Position numbers and translations under genes: made by a program. The notes under the pieces were generated by a model, which saw only the letters and a program-made list of their open reading frames with translations, was not told the origin of the DNA and made no database searches. Positions 8,856 through 16,901 of a stretch of DNA of 64,000 nt are shown piece after piece. The DNA is from Arenibacter algicola (GTDB taxonomy: Bacteria > Bacteroidota > Bacteroidia > Flavobacteriales > Flavobacteriaceae), in contig NZ_JPOO01000001.1 in the NCBI RefSeq assembly GCF_000733925.1, positions 868,001-932,000 of the forward strand, in the 5' to 3' direction. Numbering within the stretch: position 1 is the stretch's first letter; every line of letters starts with the position of its first letter.

Positions 8856-9512
8856 ATGAAACGCTTTTGGATAGTTTGCCTTTGGATGGGATTTGCCCCT
8901 TTTTGTAATCCCACACTGGCGCAGGAAAATAGACGACAAATGGTAGTCTTAGATCCTGGACATGGGGGAGTGGATTCGGGAGCGATTGGAATTAATGGAA
9001 TAAAGGAGAAGGATATCGTTCTGGAGGTTGCTAAAGAGGCAATACGTTTGAACAGGGAACTGTTTGGAAACACCTTGGATATCTATTTGACTAGATATAA
9101 TGATACTTTAATTTCTTTGAGTGATAGGACCAAGTTGGTCAAGATTTTGCAACCGGATATTTTTATTTCCATTCATTGTAATCAGGCTGATAGGAGGGAA
9201 GCCCAGGGAATTGAAGTCTATGTGCAGAAACCAAATTCTAAAACTAATATTGAACTACAGTCCAAATCCGAAAACTTAGGGGAATCATTATTGTCGGAAT
9301 TTGATAAGGCTTTGGGATTTAAGATAAGGGAAATGAAATATGTAAATTTTCAGGTATTACGTGATACCCAAGACATTTGTCCGGGAGTGTTATTGGAATT
9401 GGGTTTTTTGTCCAATTGGGAGGAGGCGGAGCATAGTAGGAGGAGGGAGAGTGTTATGGGGTATGGGATTGTTATACTACAAGTAATTTTAAAAACTTTG
9501 GAGTCAATGTAG
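8856..9512 (+). CDS. N-acetylmuramoyl-L-alanine amidase (Amidase_3)
   Basis: Periplasmic zinc amidase that cleaves the bond between N-acetylmuramic acid and L-alanine in peptidoglycan. The 218 residues begin with a signal peptide ending near TLAQEN. The Amidase_3 motifs are present: VVLDPGHGGVDSGAIG (metal His), a Glu after IKEKDIVLEVA, SIHCNQ (second His) and LLELGFLSN (catalytic Glu region). Divergent placement beside the conjugation operon suggests local cell-wall opening for the mating channel, a role played by lytic enzymes in many T4SS loci. A housekeeping role cannot be excluded. Confidence 0.9.
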   Translation: MKRFWIVCLWMGFAPFCNPTLAQENRRQMVVLDPGHGGVDSGAIGINGIKEKDIVLEVAKEAIRLNRELFGNTLDIYLTRYNDTLISLSDRTKLVKILQPDIFISIHCNQADRREAQGIEVYVQKPNSKTNIELQSKSENLGESLLSEFDKALGFKIREMKYVNFQVLRDTQDICPGVLLELGFLSNWEEAEHSRRRESVMGYGIVILQVILKTLESM

Positions 9513-9561
9513 AACCGATAGAATTATTACGAACAGTACAAGAATTTCATAAGATTAATGA

Positions 9562-10014
9562 AACACCACCTTAAATCAAGATTGGCGCGCTGAAAAGGTT
9601 TTTGAAGGGTACATACTTATCAAGGATGCCTTGGTCGCCGACAACGCTGATAAAGCCCAATCTTCTGCGAAAGAAATCGAAGAAAGCCTTACGAAAGTAG
9701 ACATGAAATTACTTGAAGACGAGAAGGCTCATAACCATTGGATGACCCTTCAAAAAGAAATTAAAGCCTCTGCCAATGCCATTGCGTATACTTTTGAAAT
9801 TGCAGAACAACGAGATCATTTCAAGCATTTATCAGCCCATATGATAAGCAGCATACAGCTATTTGGTATTGATCAAAAAGTATACTCTAATTACTGTCCA
9901 ATGGCGGATAGTAACAAAGGTGCATACTGGTTGAGTCTGGAAAAAGAGATTCGTAATCCGTATTATGGAGAGGCGATGTTAACTTGCGGAGAAGTAAAGG
10001 CCACATTACAATAA
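9562..10014 (+). pseudogene. DUF3347 domain protein, 5'-truncated
   Basis: The frame encodes a nearly complete DUF3347 domain: WRAEKVFEGYILIKDALV, then a helical middle, then YCPMADSNKGAYWLSLEKE and IRNPYYGEAMLTCGE. DUF3347 proteins are periplasmic and often accompany copper efflux (CusB-like) genes; the Cys and Met-containing motifs probably bind metal. Three stops (9550-9561) directly precede the open part, and there is no ATG or signal peptide, so the 5' part is lost. Only a TTG at 9631 could start translation. Treated as a remnant. Confidence 0.75.
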
Positions 10015-10088
10015 TAAAATGCAAGTCACGGGATAATATATAAGGATAGTCAGAGAATCGATAAGAGGAAAATGGAAAATTAAGAGCT

Positions 10089-10208
10089 ATGCCAAATAAT
10101 GTTCCTAATGAGAAATACGGTCTCTATACCCTGATATCCAAAATAATATTATTTGTGATATACACTTTGGTAGCACTGTTTAACATGGCTTTGAGTGAGC
10201 AAACCTAA
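10089..10208 (+). CDS. Tiny single-helix membrane protein (39 aa), unrecognised
   Basis: An ATG-started frame of 39 codons encodes a short polar head (MPNNVPNEKYGLY), one hydrophobic helix (ISKIILFVIYTLVALFNMAL) and a short tail. A purine-rich stretch, AAGAGGAAAATGG, lies about 15 bases upstream. I do not recognise a family. It lies in an otherwise gene-poor gap ahead of a second small membrane protein. Confidence 0.3.
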   Translation: MPNNVPNEKYGLYTLISKIILFVIYTLVALFNMALSEQT

Positions 10209-10280
10209 ATAGTTGAACAGTAGTATTAAAAAATTAAAGATTGAGGAACTGCACTGAACCCACTACGAAATTTTAAGCGG

Positions 10281-10436
10281 ATGATGATAAGCGAAAATCG
10301 CAGGAAAAGAAGAAAAAAAGAAAGAAAACCGCCAAAGGATGGTATTAGTAAGAAAGACAGAGTTTATAGTATAATTGCCATAGTGCTATTGTTCTTGTTA
10401 GCAACAATATTGGTTCTTGTACAAGCCTTTTCTTAG
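10281..10436 (+). CDS. Small basic-headed membrane protein, paralogue of 32729-32908
   Basis: 51 residues: a strongly basic cytoplasmic head (ENRRKRRKKERKPPKDG), a short linker (ISKKDRVYS) and one hydrophobic helix (IIAIVLLFLLATILVLVQAF). The same architecture and similar words (NRRxRRxxKKxxKxPK, then I-x-K-x-DKV) recur in the 59-residue product at 32729-32908. Two such copies beside metal-transport genes argue that both are real and related. Function unknown; a membrane-bound accessory or nucleic-acid-contacting peptide is only a guess. Confidence 0.5.
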   Translation: MMISENRRKRRKKERKPPKDGISKKDRVYSIIAIVLLFLLATILVLVQAFS

Positions 10437-10469
10437 CCCAAGTAGATATAAAATTGAAGGTAGAATCAA

Positions 10470-11035
10470 ATGAGCAATACTATCCATATTAAAAACATGG
10501 TCTGCCCCAGATGTATAAAGGCGGTTTCAACCATTTTGCAGAAATTGGACATTCCCTACACTTCGATTAAATTGGGAGAATTGGAATTAGTCTCCGCACT
10601 TGACTTGAAAAAAAATTGTCGTTGTCCATAGAACTTCAAGATGCCGGTTTCAGTTTGATAAACGATCGAAAAAGCCAACTTATCGAGCAAATGAAAAGTC
10701 TGGTAGTGCAAAAAATCCATCACTCAGATGAAGAAATGGATATAAAATGGCCCGATTTTATCAGTGACAAGCTCAATCTTGATTACAAGTATTTAAGTTC
10801 CCTTTTCTCGTCAGTAGAAAGTATTACGTTTGAGCAATACATTATCAATCAGAAAATTGAACGTGTGAAAGAACTCATTGTGTATGATGAATTAACCTTG
10901 AGTGAGATAGCTTTTCAATTACATTATAGTAGCGTTGCGTACTTAAGCAATCAATTCAAAAAAGTAACCGGAATGACACCTACGCAGTTCAAGAAGTCCG
11001 TGGACAAAAACCGAAAATCCTTGGATGAGATTTAA
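10470..11035 (+). pseudogene. HMA-AraC metal-responsive regulator, frameshifted in an A8 run
   Basis: The first frame (10470-10631) encodes an N-terminal HMA-like fold, MSNTIHIKNMVCPRCIKAVS, carrying the metal-binding pair MVCPRC. The second (from 10616) continues as LSIELQDAGFSLINDRKSQL and ends in an AraC-type double helix-turn-helix (LTLSEIAFQLHYSSVAYLSN, then FKKVTGMTPTQFKKS). Both frames form one protein if a single A is added to the A8 run at 10608-10615. HMA-AraC regulators are usual in Bacteroidetes metal loci. This may be real mutation, sequencing error or transcriptional slippage. As written, the DNA-binding half lacks its sensor. Confidence 0.8.
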
Positions 11036-11116
11036 GGTGTGTTTACCACTATTAAGGGATATTTAAATCAATAGATGATATATTGATTTACCAATGAACC
11101 AAATTTAGATATCAAA

Positions 11117-11764
11117 ATGAAATTAGACAGAAAGAAACATTGGGAAACAGTTTACGAAACTAAAAATCCAGACCAGGTAAGTTGGACCCAAGAAATACCA
11201 AAAACTTCACTGGAGTTTATACGTTCGTTCAAACTAAATAAAAAGGCAAAAATTATAGACATTGGTGGTGGCGACAGTAAACTTGTTGACTATTTACTTG
11301 AGGAAGGGTATAGTAACATTACTGTACTTGATATTTCAGAAAAAGCAATTGCAAAAGCTAAAAAAAGACTGGGAGAAAAGGCAAGTAAAGTAAATTGGAT
11401 TGTAAGCGACATTACCGAATTTAAACCTCATTCGTCTTTTGATGTTTGGCACGACAGGGCAACTTTTCATTTTCTTACAACAGATGGCCAAATTAAAAAA
11501 TATATTAAGCAAGCGACAAAATTTGTAAGTGGCTATTTAGTAATCGGTACCTTTTCACAAAACGGACCAAAAAAATGTAGCGGACTTGAAATAAAACAAT
11601 ACAATGAAGAGGAATTAACATTGGAATTAAAAAAGGGATTTGACAAAATTCAATGTATAACAGAGGACCACACAACACCGTTCAACACCATACAGAATTT
11701 TCTGTTTTGTAGTTTTAAAAGACAATTGACAGAAAAGCCAACATTACCTACTCCTACAAGCTAA
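11117..11764 (+). CDS. Class I SAM-dependent methyltransferase
   Basis: Cytosolic methyltransferase of 215 residues. The SAM-binding motif I is IIDIGGGDSKLVDYLLEEG (about residues 47-65), followed by an acidic ribose contact in VLDISEKAI and motif II-like VNWIVSDITEF. The N-terminal HWETVYETKNPDQVSW matches a group of small Methyltransf_11/25 proteins common near metal and metalloid loci. The substrate cannot be read from sequence. It stands alone between the AraC regulator and the ArsR operon. Confidence 0.82.
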   Translation: MKLDRKKHWETVYETKNPDQVSWTQEIPKTSLEFIRSFKLNKKAKIIDIGGGDSKLVDYLLEEGYSNITVLDISEKAIAKAKKRLGEKASKVNWIVSDITEFKPHSSFDVWHDRATFHFLTTDGQIKKYIKQATKFVSGYLVIGTFSQNGPKKCSGLEIKQYNEEELTLELKKGFDKIQCITEDHTTPFNTIQNFLFCSFKRQLTEKPTLPTPTS

Positions 11765-11871
11765 ATGAACTGATGTACAATTCGCTAGTTTTAGTTTTTG
11801 TCAAAACACGAACCAAAACGAAAAGGACATAATGATCTAAACTTCTTTATCATTTCATATTTATTTTAGCA

Positions 11872-11902
11872 TTTGCTTAAATAATAAATAAATGTAACTT
11901 TG
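11872..11902 (+). promoter_or_regulatory. Bacteroidetes promoter of the arsR-merTP operon, near-leaderless
   Basis: A -33 TTTG at 11872-11875 and a -7 TAACTTTG at 11895-11902 are separated by 19 bases, an excellent match to the Bacteroidetes consensus. The ATG of the ArsR gene begins only 4 bases after the -7 box. The transcript should therefore be leaderless or nearly so, and ArsR is probably autoregulated by binding over this promoter. Confidence 0.7.
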
Positions 11903-11906
11903 TTTT

Positions 11907-12281
11907 ATGGAAAATAATTCTTGCATAAGACAACAAGCGGATATTGAACAGATAAACCGTTGTAAAGTGACAGTTTCAGAACTAAACGAAACATTTGATT
12001 ATTTAGCAAATGGACTTTCATTGGTTGGAAATAGTGTAAGGCTGAAAATTCTTTACCTACTCTTTGAGGAAAAACGACTTTGCGTTTGTGATTTAAGCGA
12101 CATTCTCGGAATGAACATTTCAGCTATTTCCCAACATTTGAGAAAAATGAAGGACAGAAATTTATTGCAAACGGAAAGAGAAGCCCAAACCATTTTTTAC
12201 TCACTAACTCCTGAATATTCAACATTCTTGAATCCGTTTTTTGAAATACTCGATAAAAACAAAGTTTTAGAAACGATATGA
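11907..12281 (+). CDS. ArsR/SmtB-family metal-sensing repressor
   Basis: Cytosolic winged-helix repressor of 124 residues that probably releases DNA when it binds a thiophilic metal or metalloid. The helix-turn-helix region reads LCVCDLSDILGMNISAISQHL, and the CVC pair in the recognition-adjacent helix is the ArsR-type metal site. Additional Cys are at residue 6 and in the NRCKVTV segment. Its stop overlaps the MerTP start (ATGA), so it is the first gene of the operon it presumably controls. Inducer identity (Hg, Cu, As, Cd) is not decidable here. Confidence 0.9.
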   Translation: MENNSCIRQQADIEQINRCKVTVSELNETFDYLANGLSLVGNSVRLKILYLLFEEKRLCVCDLSDILGMNISAISQHLRKMKDRNLLQTEREAQTIFYSLTPEYSTFLNPFFEILDKNKVLETI

Positions 12282-12880
12282 AACGTGAGAACAAATTAAT
12301 TGGTGCAGGTTTACTTGCTGCTATTACAGCTTCATTATGTTGTATTACACCCGTTTTGGCTCTCATTGCAGGAACAAGCGGAATTGCCTCAACATTTTCT
12401 TGGATTGAGCCTTTTAGACCTTATCTAATCGGGCTAACAATTTTAGTGCTCGGCTTTGCTTGGTATCAAAAACTAAAACCTCAAAAAGAAATTGACTGCG
12501 AATGTGAAACAGACGAAAAACCAAAATTTATACAGTCAAAAACCTTTTTGGGAATAGTAACAGCATTTGCAATTATAATGCTGGCATTTCCATATTATTC
12601 ATCCATTTTTTATCCGGATAATAAAAAAGAAGTGGTCATTGTAAACCAATCAGATATTCAAATCGCAAACTTTAATGTTCAAGGAATGACTTGTGCTGGC
12701 TGTGAAGAGAGCATAAAACACGCTGTAAATGAATTGGACGGTATTATAAATGTAACCCCTTTGTATGAAAAGGGAAGTACCGTCGTAGAGTTTGATAAGT
12801 CTAAAACCTCTAAAGTAGCTATTGAAAAGGCAATTAATTCTACAGGTTATAAAGTGACGGGCAAAAAAGAAATAGAATGA
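12278..12880 (+). CDS. merTP: MerTP-type heavy-metal transporter (MerT-MerP fusion), copy 1
   Basis: Inner-membrane metal importer fused to a metal-binding domain, 200 residues. The MerT part has three hydrophobic segments with a Cys pair in the first (ASLCCITP, about residues 20-27) and a second Cys pair in the cytoplasmic loop (DCECETDEK). The C-terminal MerP/HMA domain carries GMTCAGCEE (about residues 136-144). No mercuric reductase or MerB gene is present in the window, so mercury resistance is not established. Copy 2 lies at 13846-14457. Confidence 0.9.
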   Translation: MKRENKLIGAGLLAAITASLCCITPVLALIAGTSGIASTFSWIEPFRPYLIGLTILVLGFAWYQKLKPQKEIDCECETDEKPKFIQSKTFLGIVTAFAIIMLAFPYYSSIFYPDNKKEVVIVNQSDIQIANFNVQGMTCAGCEESIKHAVNELDGIINVTPLYEKGSTVVEFDKSKTSKVAIEKAINSTGYKVTGKKEIE

Positions 12881-13098
12881 AAACTATATTAAAATCAGAA
12901 ATTACTTGTCCGAAATGTGGACACAAAAAAGAAGAAGAAATGCTGACGAACGCTTGTCAATTCTTTTACGAGTGCAAGAATTGCAAGACGGTTTTGAAAC
13001 CTAATGAAGGGGATTGTTGTGTCTATTGTAGTTATGGCTCTGTAAAATGTCCTTCTATTCAAGAGAACGAAAGTTGTAATAATTCCAGTTGTTGCTAA
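12877..13098 (+). CDS. Cysteine-rich small protein (GDCCVYCSYGSVKCP type)
   Basis: 73-residue soluble protein overlapping the end of MerTP copy 1 by four bases. Two N-terminal CPKCGHKK / CKNCK pairs resemble a zinc ribbon. The C-terminal signature GDCCVYCSYGSVKCP is followed by SCC-type pairs. Proteins with this signature recur beside MerTP genes in Bacteroidetes, so a metallochaperone or metal-buffering role is likely. I know of no proven biochemical function for it. Confidence 0.75.
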   Translation: MKTILKSEITCPKCGHKKEEEMLTNACQFFYECKNCKTVLKPNEGDCCVYCSYGSVKCPSIQENESCNNSSCC

Positions 13099-13117
13099 AC
13101 AATATAATTTTCAAATT

Positions 13118-13504
13118 ATGAAATCGGAAGAGCACAAATTACCTACTGATTTAATCTTGGATATTAAATCCAGATTAAAAACTTTGAGTGGTCAAATAAA
13201 CGGTATTGTTAAAATGCTTGATGAGGGAAAAGACCCCGAGCAAATCAACATTCAGTTCAAATCTATTGATAAAGGCATTCAAAAAGCACATTACTTACTG
13301 TTGGATGAAGTTTATCGAAAAGCGCTTGCTATTGGAATTGTAAAGGCTGTGGACTCTTGCCCAGGCAATTGTGGCAATGAAGATAAAATTGAATATTTAA
13401 AAAGTGAATTCCCTAACTTGGAATTATCTGATTTGACCAATCGCTTAAAAGAAATCCAAACCATTGAAACCAGATTAAAAGACTACAACGAAAAAAAAGA
13501 TTAA
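13118..13504 (+). CDS. CsoR/FrmR-like (DUF156) regulator lacking the canonical cysteines
   Basis: 128-residue, all-helical protein of the CsoR/RcnR/FrmR repressor family. LKTLSGQINGIVKMLDEGKD (residues 18-37) is the family's first helix. The Cys that normally follows it is absent (DPEQ instead), and the later HxxxC position reads LLLDEVYRKAL. In exchange there is a C-terminal extension carrying SCPGNCGNED. It may use a different ligand set or sense another signal. It lies 19 bases after the Cys-rich gene and probably shares its transcript. Confidence 0.7.
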   Translation: MKSEEHKLPTDLILDIKSRLKTLSGQINGIVKMLDEGKDPEQINIQFKSIDKGIQKAHYLLLDEVYRKALAIGIVKAVDSCPGNCGNEDKIEYLKSEFPNLELSDLTNRLKEIQTIETRLKDYNEKKD

Positions 13505-13510
13505 AAAAAG

Positions 13511-13544
13511 TTTGGTGACCCCCTACCTCACGTTCTCATCTTTG
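13511..13544 (+). promoter_or_regulatory. Candidate promoter/operator with C-tract before the thioredoxin-like gene
   Basis: TTTG at 13511 and CATCTTTG at 13537-13544 approximate the -33/-7 pair, though the 22-base spacer is long and -7 starts CA rather than TA. Between them lies GGTGACCCCCTACC, a G/C-tract flanked by A/T-containing steps. CsoR/RcnR-type proteins bind such tracts, and the neighbouring gene encodes one. The link is inferred. Confidence 0.35.
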
Positions 13545-13573
13545 TTCCATTATTAATTTAAACTTAAAATAAG

Positions 13574-13843
13574 ATGAAACGACAAATCGAGATTTTTACA
13601 GCAGGTTGCCCAGTATGCGAGCCTGTGGTGCAATTAGTAAAAGAAACAGCAGGAAAGGACTGCGAAATCACACTTCATAATCTGTCTGAGCAATGCGAAA
13701 GTAAAATCTGTGTTTCAAAAATGAAGGAATATGGGGTTACAAGAGTTCCTGCCATTGCTGTTAACGGAAAACTATTGAATTGCTGTACCAACATCAAAAT
13801 CACAAGAGATGATTTGGTAAATGCAGGCATAGGAAGCTGTTAG
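13574..13843 (+). CDS. Thioredoxin/glutaredoxin-like small redox protein
   Basis: 89-residue single-domain thioredoxin fold. The N-terminal strand ends in the active-site-like CPVC (residues 13-16), a cis-proline motif VTRVPAIAVNG follows at about 56-66, and there is an extra CC pair (LLNCCTN) plus a terminal Cys. Short proteins of this type often accompany MerTP transporters and may reduce or relay metal-bound thiols. It ends two bases before MerTP copy 2 begins, so the pair is co-translated. Confidence 0.72.
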   Translation: MKRQIEIFTAGCPVCEPVVQLVKETAGKDCEITLHNLSEQCESKICVSKMKEYGVTRVPAIAVNGKLLNCCTNIKITRDDLVNAGIGSC

Positions 13844-13845
13844 GT

Positions 13846-14457
13846 ATGGCAATTACTAAATTAAACAAAAAAGCATCTATGGGGACTGCTGTATTTTCAG
13901 CAGTTTCCCTCAAACTATGCTGCTGGGGCCCTTTGCTACTTACAAGTGTAGTTGGTATTAGTGGGAGTTCTGTCTATTTTTCTTGGCTTATTGCATTGAA
14001 ACCTTATCTATTGGCCATAGCATTTTTGTCATTGGGATTGGCTTTTTATCAAGTTTATAAAAAAAAGAGAGTGGACGATTGTGGCAACTGTGAAACTGAT
14101 AAACCATCATTTTTTAAGTCGAAATTCTACTTGTGGTTGGTTACAGCGTTTGTTGTTACAATGACATTGGTTTCTTATTATCCACAAATATTTCACCCAA
14201 CGGCCACAAAAGGAATTGTTGCAACAAACAATACACATATTCAAACTGTAAAATTGAATGTTGAAGGGATGGTATGCTCTGGTTGTGAAGAAAATATCAA
14301 TCATTCTGTAAACAAAATTAATGGGGTTACAAATGTAACTACGTCTCTAGAAAGAGGAACTTCAATTGTAGAATTTGATACCACTAAAACGAATGTCGAT
14401 GAGATAAAAAAGGTCATTCAATCAAAAGGGTATTTGATTACAAATAGTAGAGACTGA
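13846..14457 (+). CDS. merTP: MerTP-type heavy-metal transporter, copy 2
   Basis: 203-residue MerT-MerP fusion homologous to copy 1 but clearly diverged. The first helix holds LKLCCWGP (Cys pair), the cytoplasmic loop DDCGNCETDKP, and the C-terminal HMA domain GMVCSGCEE. The W after the Cys pair and the CxxC loop in place of CEC suggest a different metal preference or partner. It is preceded by the thioredoxin-like gene and followed by the copper-type ATPase, so it could pass metal to that pump or to the redox protein. Confidence 0.88.
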   Translation: MAITKLNKKASMGTAVFSAVSLKLCCWGPLLLTSVVGISGSSVYFSWLIALKPYLLAIAFLSLGLAFYQVYKKKRVDDCGNCETDKPSFFKSKFYLWLVTAFVVTMTLVSYYPQIFHPTATKGIVATNNTHIQTVKLNVEGMVCSGCEENINHSVNKINGVTNVTTSLERGTSIVEFDTTKTNVDEIKKVIQSKGYLITNSRD

Positions 14458-14523
14458 TAGACACGTATCCATTGCGGTGATAAAAGATAAATTGAAAACG
14501 ACTTATCCAATAGGTTAGTAATA

Positions 14524-14610
14524 ATTTGTGAAGAGCAAATTCTACAAATCATTCAGCATATTACGTAACACATTAAAGTCTTTTAATCCTGAAATTTGTA
14601 ACATACAAAT
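14524..14610 (+). promoter_or_regulatory. Two ATTTGT...ACAAAT inverted repeats upstream of copA
   Basis: The first pair is ATTTGT at 14524-14529 with ACAAAT at 14544-14549. The second is a tight palindrome, ATTTGTA-ACA-TACAAAT, at 14594-14610, ending 12 bases before the ATPase start. Shared half-sites suggest one dimeric regulator binding twice. Candidates in the island are the CsoR-like, ArsR or HMA-AraC proteins. Confidence 0.45.
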
Positions 14611-14622
14611 AAGAATGGGTTT

Positions 14623-16881
14623 ATGGAGACAATCAGCATATTTGAAACCAAAGAAAAGAATACTAAAAAAGGAGTAAAGGAATCATTTCCGGTTACGGGA
14701 ATGACCTGTGCTTCTTGTGCAGCGAGTGTTGAATCTGTATTAAAACATACCGAGGGAGTATTTGACGCAAACGTCAATTTCGCGAACAGTTCTGTTTTGA
14801 TAGAGTATGATGAGGGGTTAAACCCTAATCAACTTCAAAACGCACTTCGTGAGGTCGGTTACGATATTATAATTGATGCCGGAGACCCTTCGGAAGTACA
14901 ACAAGAACTTCAGCAAAAGCATTATCAGGACATAAAAAGCCGTACCATCTGGTCGGCGATACTTACGCTGCCCATTTTTGTGTTGGGAATGTTCTATATG
15001 CAATGGGAACCAGGCAAATGGATTTCATTGGTATTGGCCTTTCCCATTCTTTTTTGGTTCGGGCGTAGCTTTTTCATCAATGCCTTCAAGCAGGCCAAAC
15101 ACGGTAAAGCAAATATGGATACCTTGGTGGCTTTAAGTACCGGAATCGCTTTCATCTTTAGTGTATTCAATACGTTCTTTCCTGAATTTTGGTTAAGTCG
15201 CGGTATCGAACCTCACGTATATTACGAAGCGGCTACCGTGATTATCACCTTTATTTCCTTGGGGAAACTATTGGAAGAAAAGGCAAAATCCAATACCTCT
15301 TCAGCCATCAAAAAACTAATGGGTCTTCAACCAAAAACCCTTAAAATTATTGAGAATGGGGAAGAAAAGGAAGTTCCTATTTCATCTGTACAGGTGGGTC
15401 AGACCATTTTGGTGCGTCCCGGAGAAAAGATTCCCGTGGATGGCGCAGTTTCCAAGGGAAGCTCGTATGTAGATGAAAGTATGATTACGGGAGAACCCGT
15501 TCCAGTTCAGAAATCCCAAGGGGAAAAGGTGTTCGCTGGCACCGTTAATCAAAAAGGAAGCTTTCAGTTTACCGCTGAAAAAGTAGGCGGGGAAACCCTG
15601 CTTTCCCAAATCATTAAAATGGTTCAGCAAGCGCAAGGTAGTAAGGCACCCGTTCAAAAACTGGTCGATAAGATTGCCGGTATATTTGTTCCTGTGGTAT
15701 TGAGTATTTCCATTGTAACCTTCATTGTCTGGATGTCTGTAGGAGGCGATAATGCCTTTTCGCAAGCCTTATTGACCTCGGTAGCCGTATTGGTTATCGC
15801 TTGTCCCTGTGCCCTGGGCTTGGCAACGCCGACTGCCATAATGGTGGGTATCGGCAAGGGAGCGGAAAATAATATTTTGATAAAAGATGCCGAAAGTCTA
15901 GAGCTTGGACATAAAGTGAATGCAGTAATCCTTGATAAAACGGGTACGATTACGGAAGGAAAACCATTGGTAACCGACATTTTTTGGAAGGATAAGCTTG
16001 AAAATAAAAATGAATACAAGGAAATTCTTTTGGCTATCGAAGCACAATCAGAACATCCTTTGGCAGAAGCGGTAGTCAATCATTTAAAAGAGGAAAATAT
16101 TGTACAAGCAGAAATTACTTCCTTCGAAAGTATCACAGGAAAAGGCGTAAAGGCCCAATCAGAGAATGGTTCAAAATATTATGTGGGCAACCATAAACTT
16201 ATGGTCGAAAGGAATATTCAAATCGACGCTACTTTGATACAAACAGCAGAAAGTCTGGAAGAGAAGGCAAAAACAGTCATATTCTTGGGTAACGAAAATC
16301 AAGTGCTTGCGATACTGGCAATTGCGGACAGGATTAAAGAAACTTCAAAAAAAGCCATCGCTACGCTTCAAGAAAGAGGCATCGAAGTCTTTATGCTCAC
16401 GGGAGATAACAATAAAACGGCTTCTGCCGTGGCACATCAGGTAGGAATAACAAATTATCAAGGCGAAGTAATGCCTTCGGACAAAGCGGCTTTTGTCGAA
16501 AAATTACAGACGGATGGGAAGATAGTAGCAATGGTGGGCGATGGTATCAACGATTCGCACGCATTGGCGCAAGCCAATGTTAGTATTGCAATGGGTAAGG
16601 GTTCGGATATAGCAATGGATGTAGCAAAAATGACCTTGATAACATCAGATTTGCAATCCATCCCAAAAGCATTGGAACTGTCAAAAAGAACCGTGTTGGG
16701 CATACGTCAGAACTTATTTTGGGCGTTCATTTACAACATTATGGGTATTCCAATTGCAGCAGGAGTTTTGTATCCCGTAAACGGTTTTTTATTAGACCCG
16801 ATGATTGCAGGTGCAGCAATGGCATTCAGTAGTGTATCCGTTGTTGCAAATAGCTTAAGACTTAAACGAGTAAAACTTTAA
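14623..16881 (+). CDS. copA: Copper-translocating P-type ATPase (P1B-1 type)
   Basis: Inner-membrane Cu+/Ag+ exporting ATPase of 752 residues. It has an N-terminal HMA domain with GMTCASC (residues 26-32), eight predicted membrane helices, the transport motif CPC at about residue 393, phosphorylation motif DKTGT at about 437, TGDN, and the hinge GDGIND at about 637. The hinge continues SHALAQA instead of the common APALA. This variant is frequent in Flavobacteria and should not abolish function. C-terminal helices carry the Y-N and M-x-x-S residues of P1B-1 pumps. Confidence 0.94.
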   Translation: METISIFETKEKNTKKGVKESFPVTGMTCASCAASVESVLKHTEGVFDANVNFANSSVLIEYDEGLNPNQLQNALREVGYDIIIDAGDPSEVQQELQQKHYQDIKSRTIWSAILTLPIFVLGMFYMQWEPGKWISLVLAFPILFWFGRSFFINAFKQAKHGKANMDTLVALSTGIAFIFSVFNTFFPEFWLSRGIEPHVYYEAATVIITFISLGKLLEEKAKSNTSSAIKKLMGLQPKTLKIIENGEEKEVPISSVQVGQTILVRPGEKIPVDGAVSKGSSYVDESMITGEPVPVQKSQGEKVFAGTVNQKGSFQFTAEKVGGETLLSQIIKMVQQAQGSKAPVQKLVDKIAGIFVPVVLSISIVTFIVWMSVGGDNAFSQALLTSVAVLVIACPCALGLATPTAIMVGIGKGAENNILIKDAESLELGHKVNAVILDKTGTITEGKPLVTDIFWKDKLENKNEYKEILLAIEAQSEHPLAEAVVNHLKEENIVQAEITSFESITGKGVKAQSENGSKYYVGNHKLMVERNIQIDATLIQTAESLEEKAKTVIFLGNENQVLAILAIADRIKETSKKAIATLQERGIEVFMLTGDNNKTASAVAHQVGITNYQGEVMPSDKAAFVEKLQTDGKIVAMVGDGINDSHALAQANVSIAMGKGSDIAMDVAKMTLITSDLQSIPKALELSKRTVLGIRQNLFWAFIYNIMGIPIAAGVLYPVNGFLLDPMIAGAAMAFSSVSVVANSLRLKRVKL

Positions 16882-16901
16882 TAATAAATAAATTTAATAC
16901 T

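Noticed and set aside
12278..14457. A mercury-resistance operon
   Set aside because: Two MerTP-type proteins are present but no merA, merB or MerR is visible. Neighbours are copper-type. I call metal transport only.
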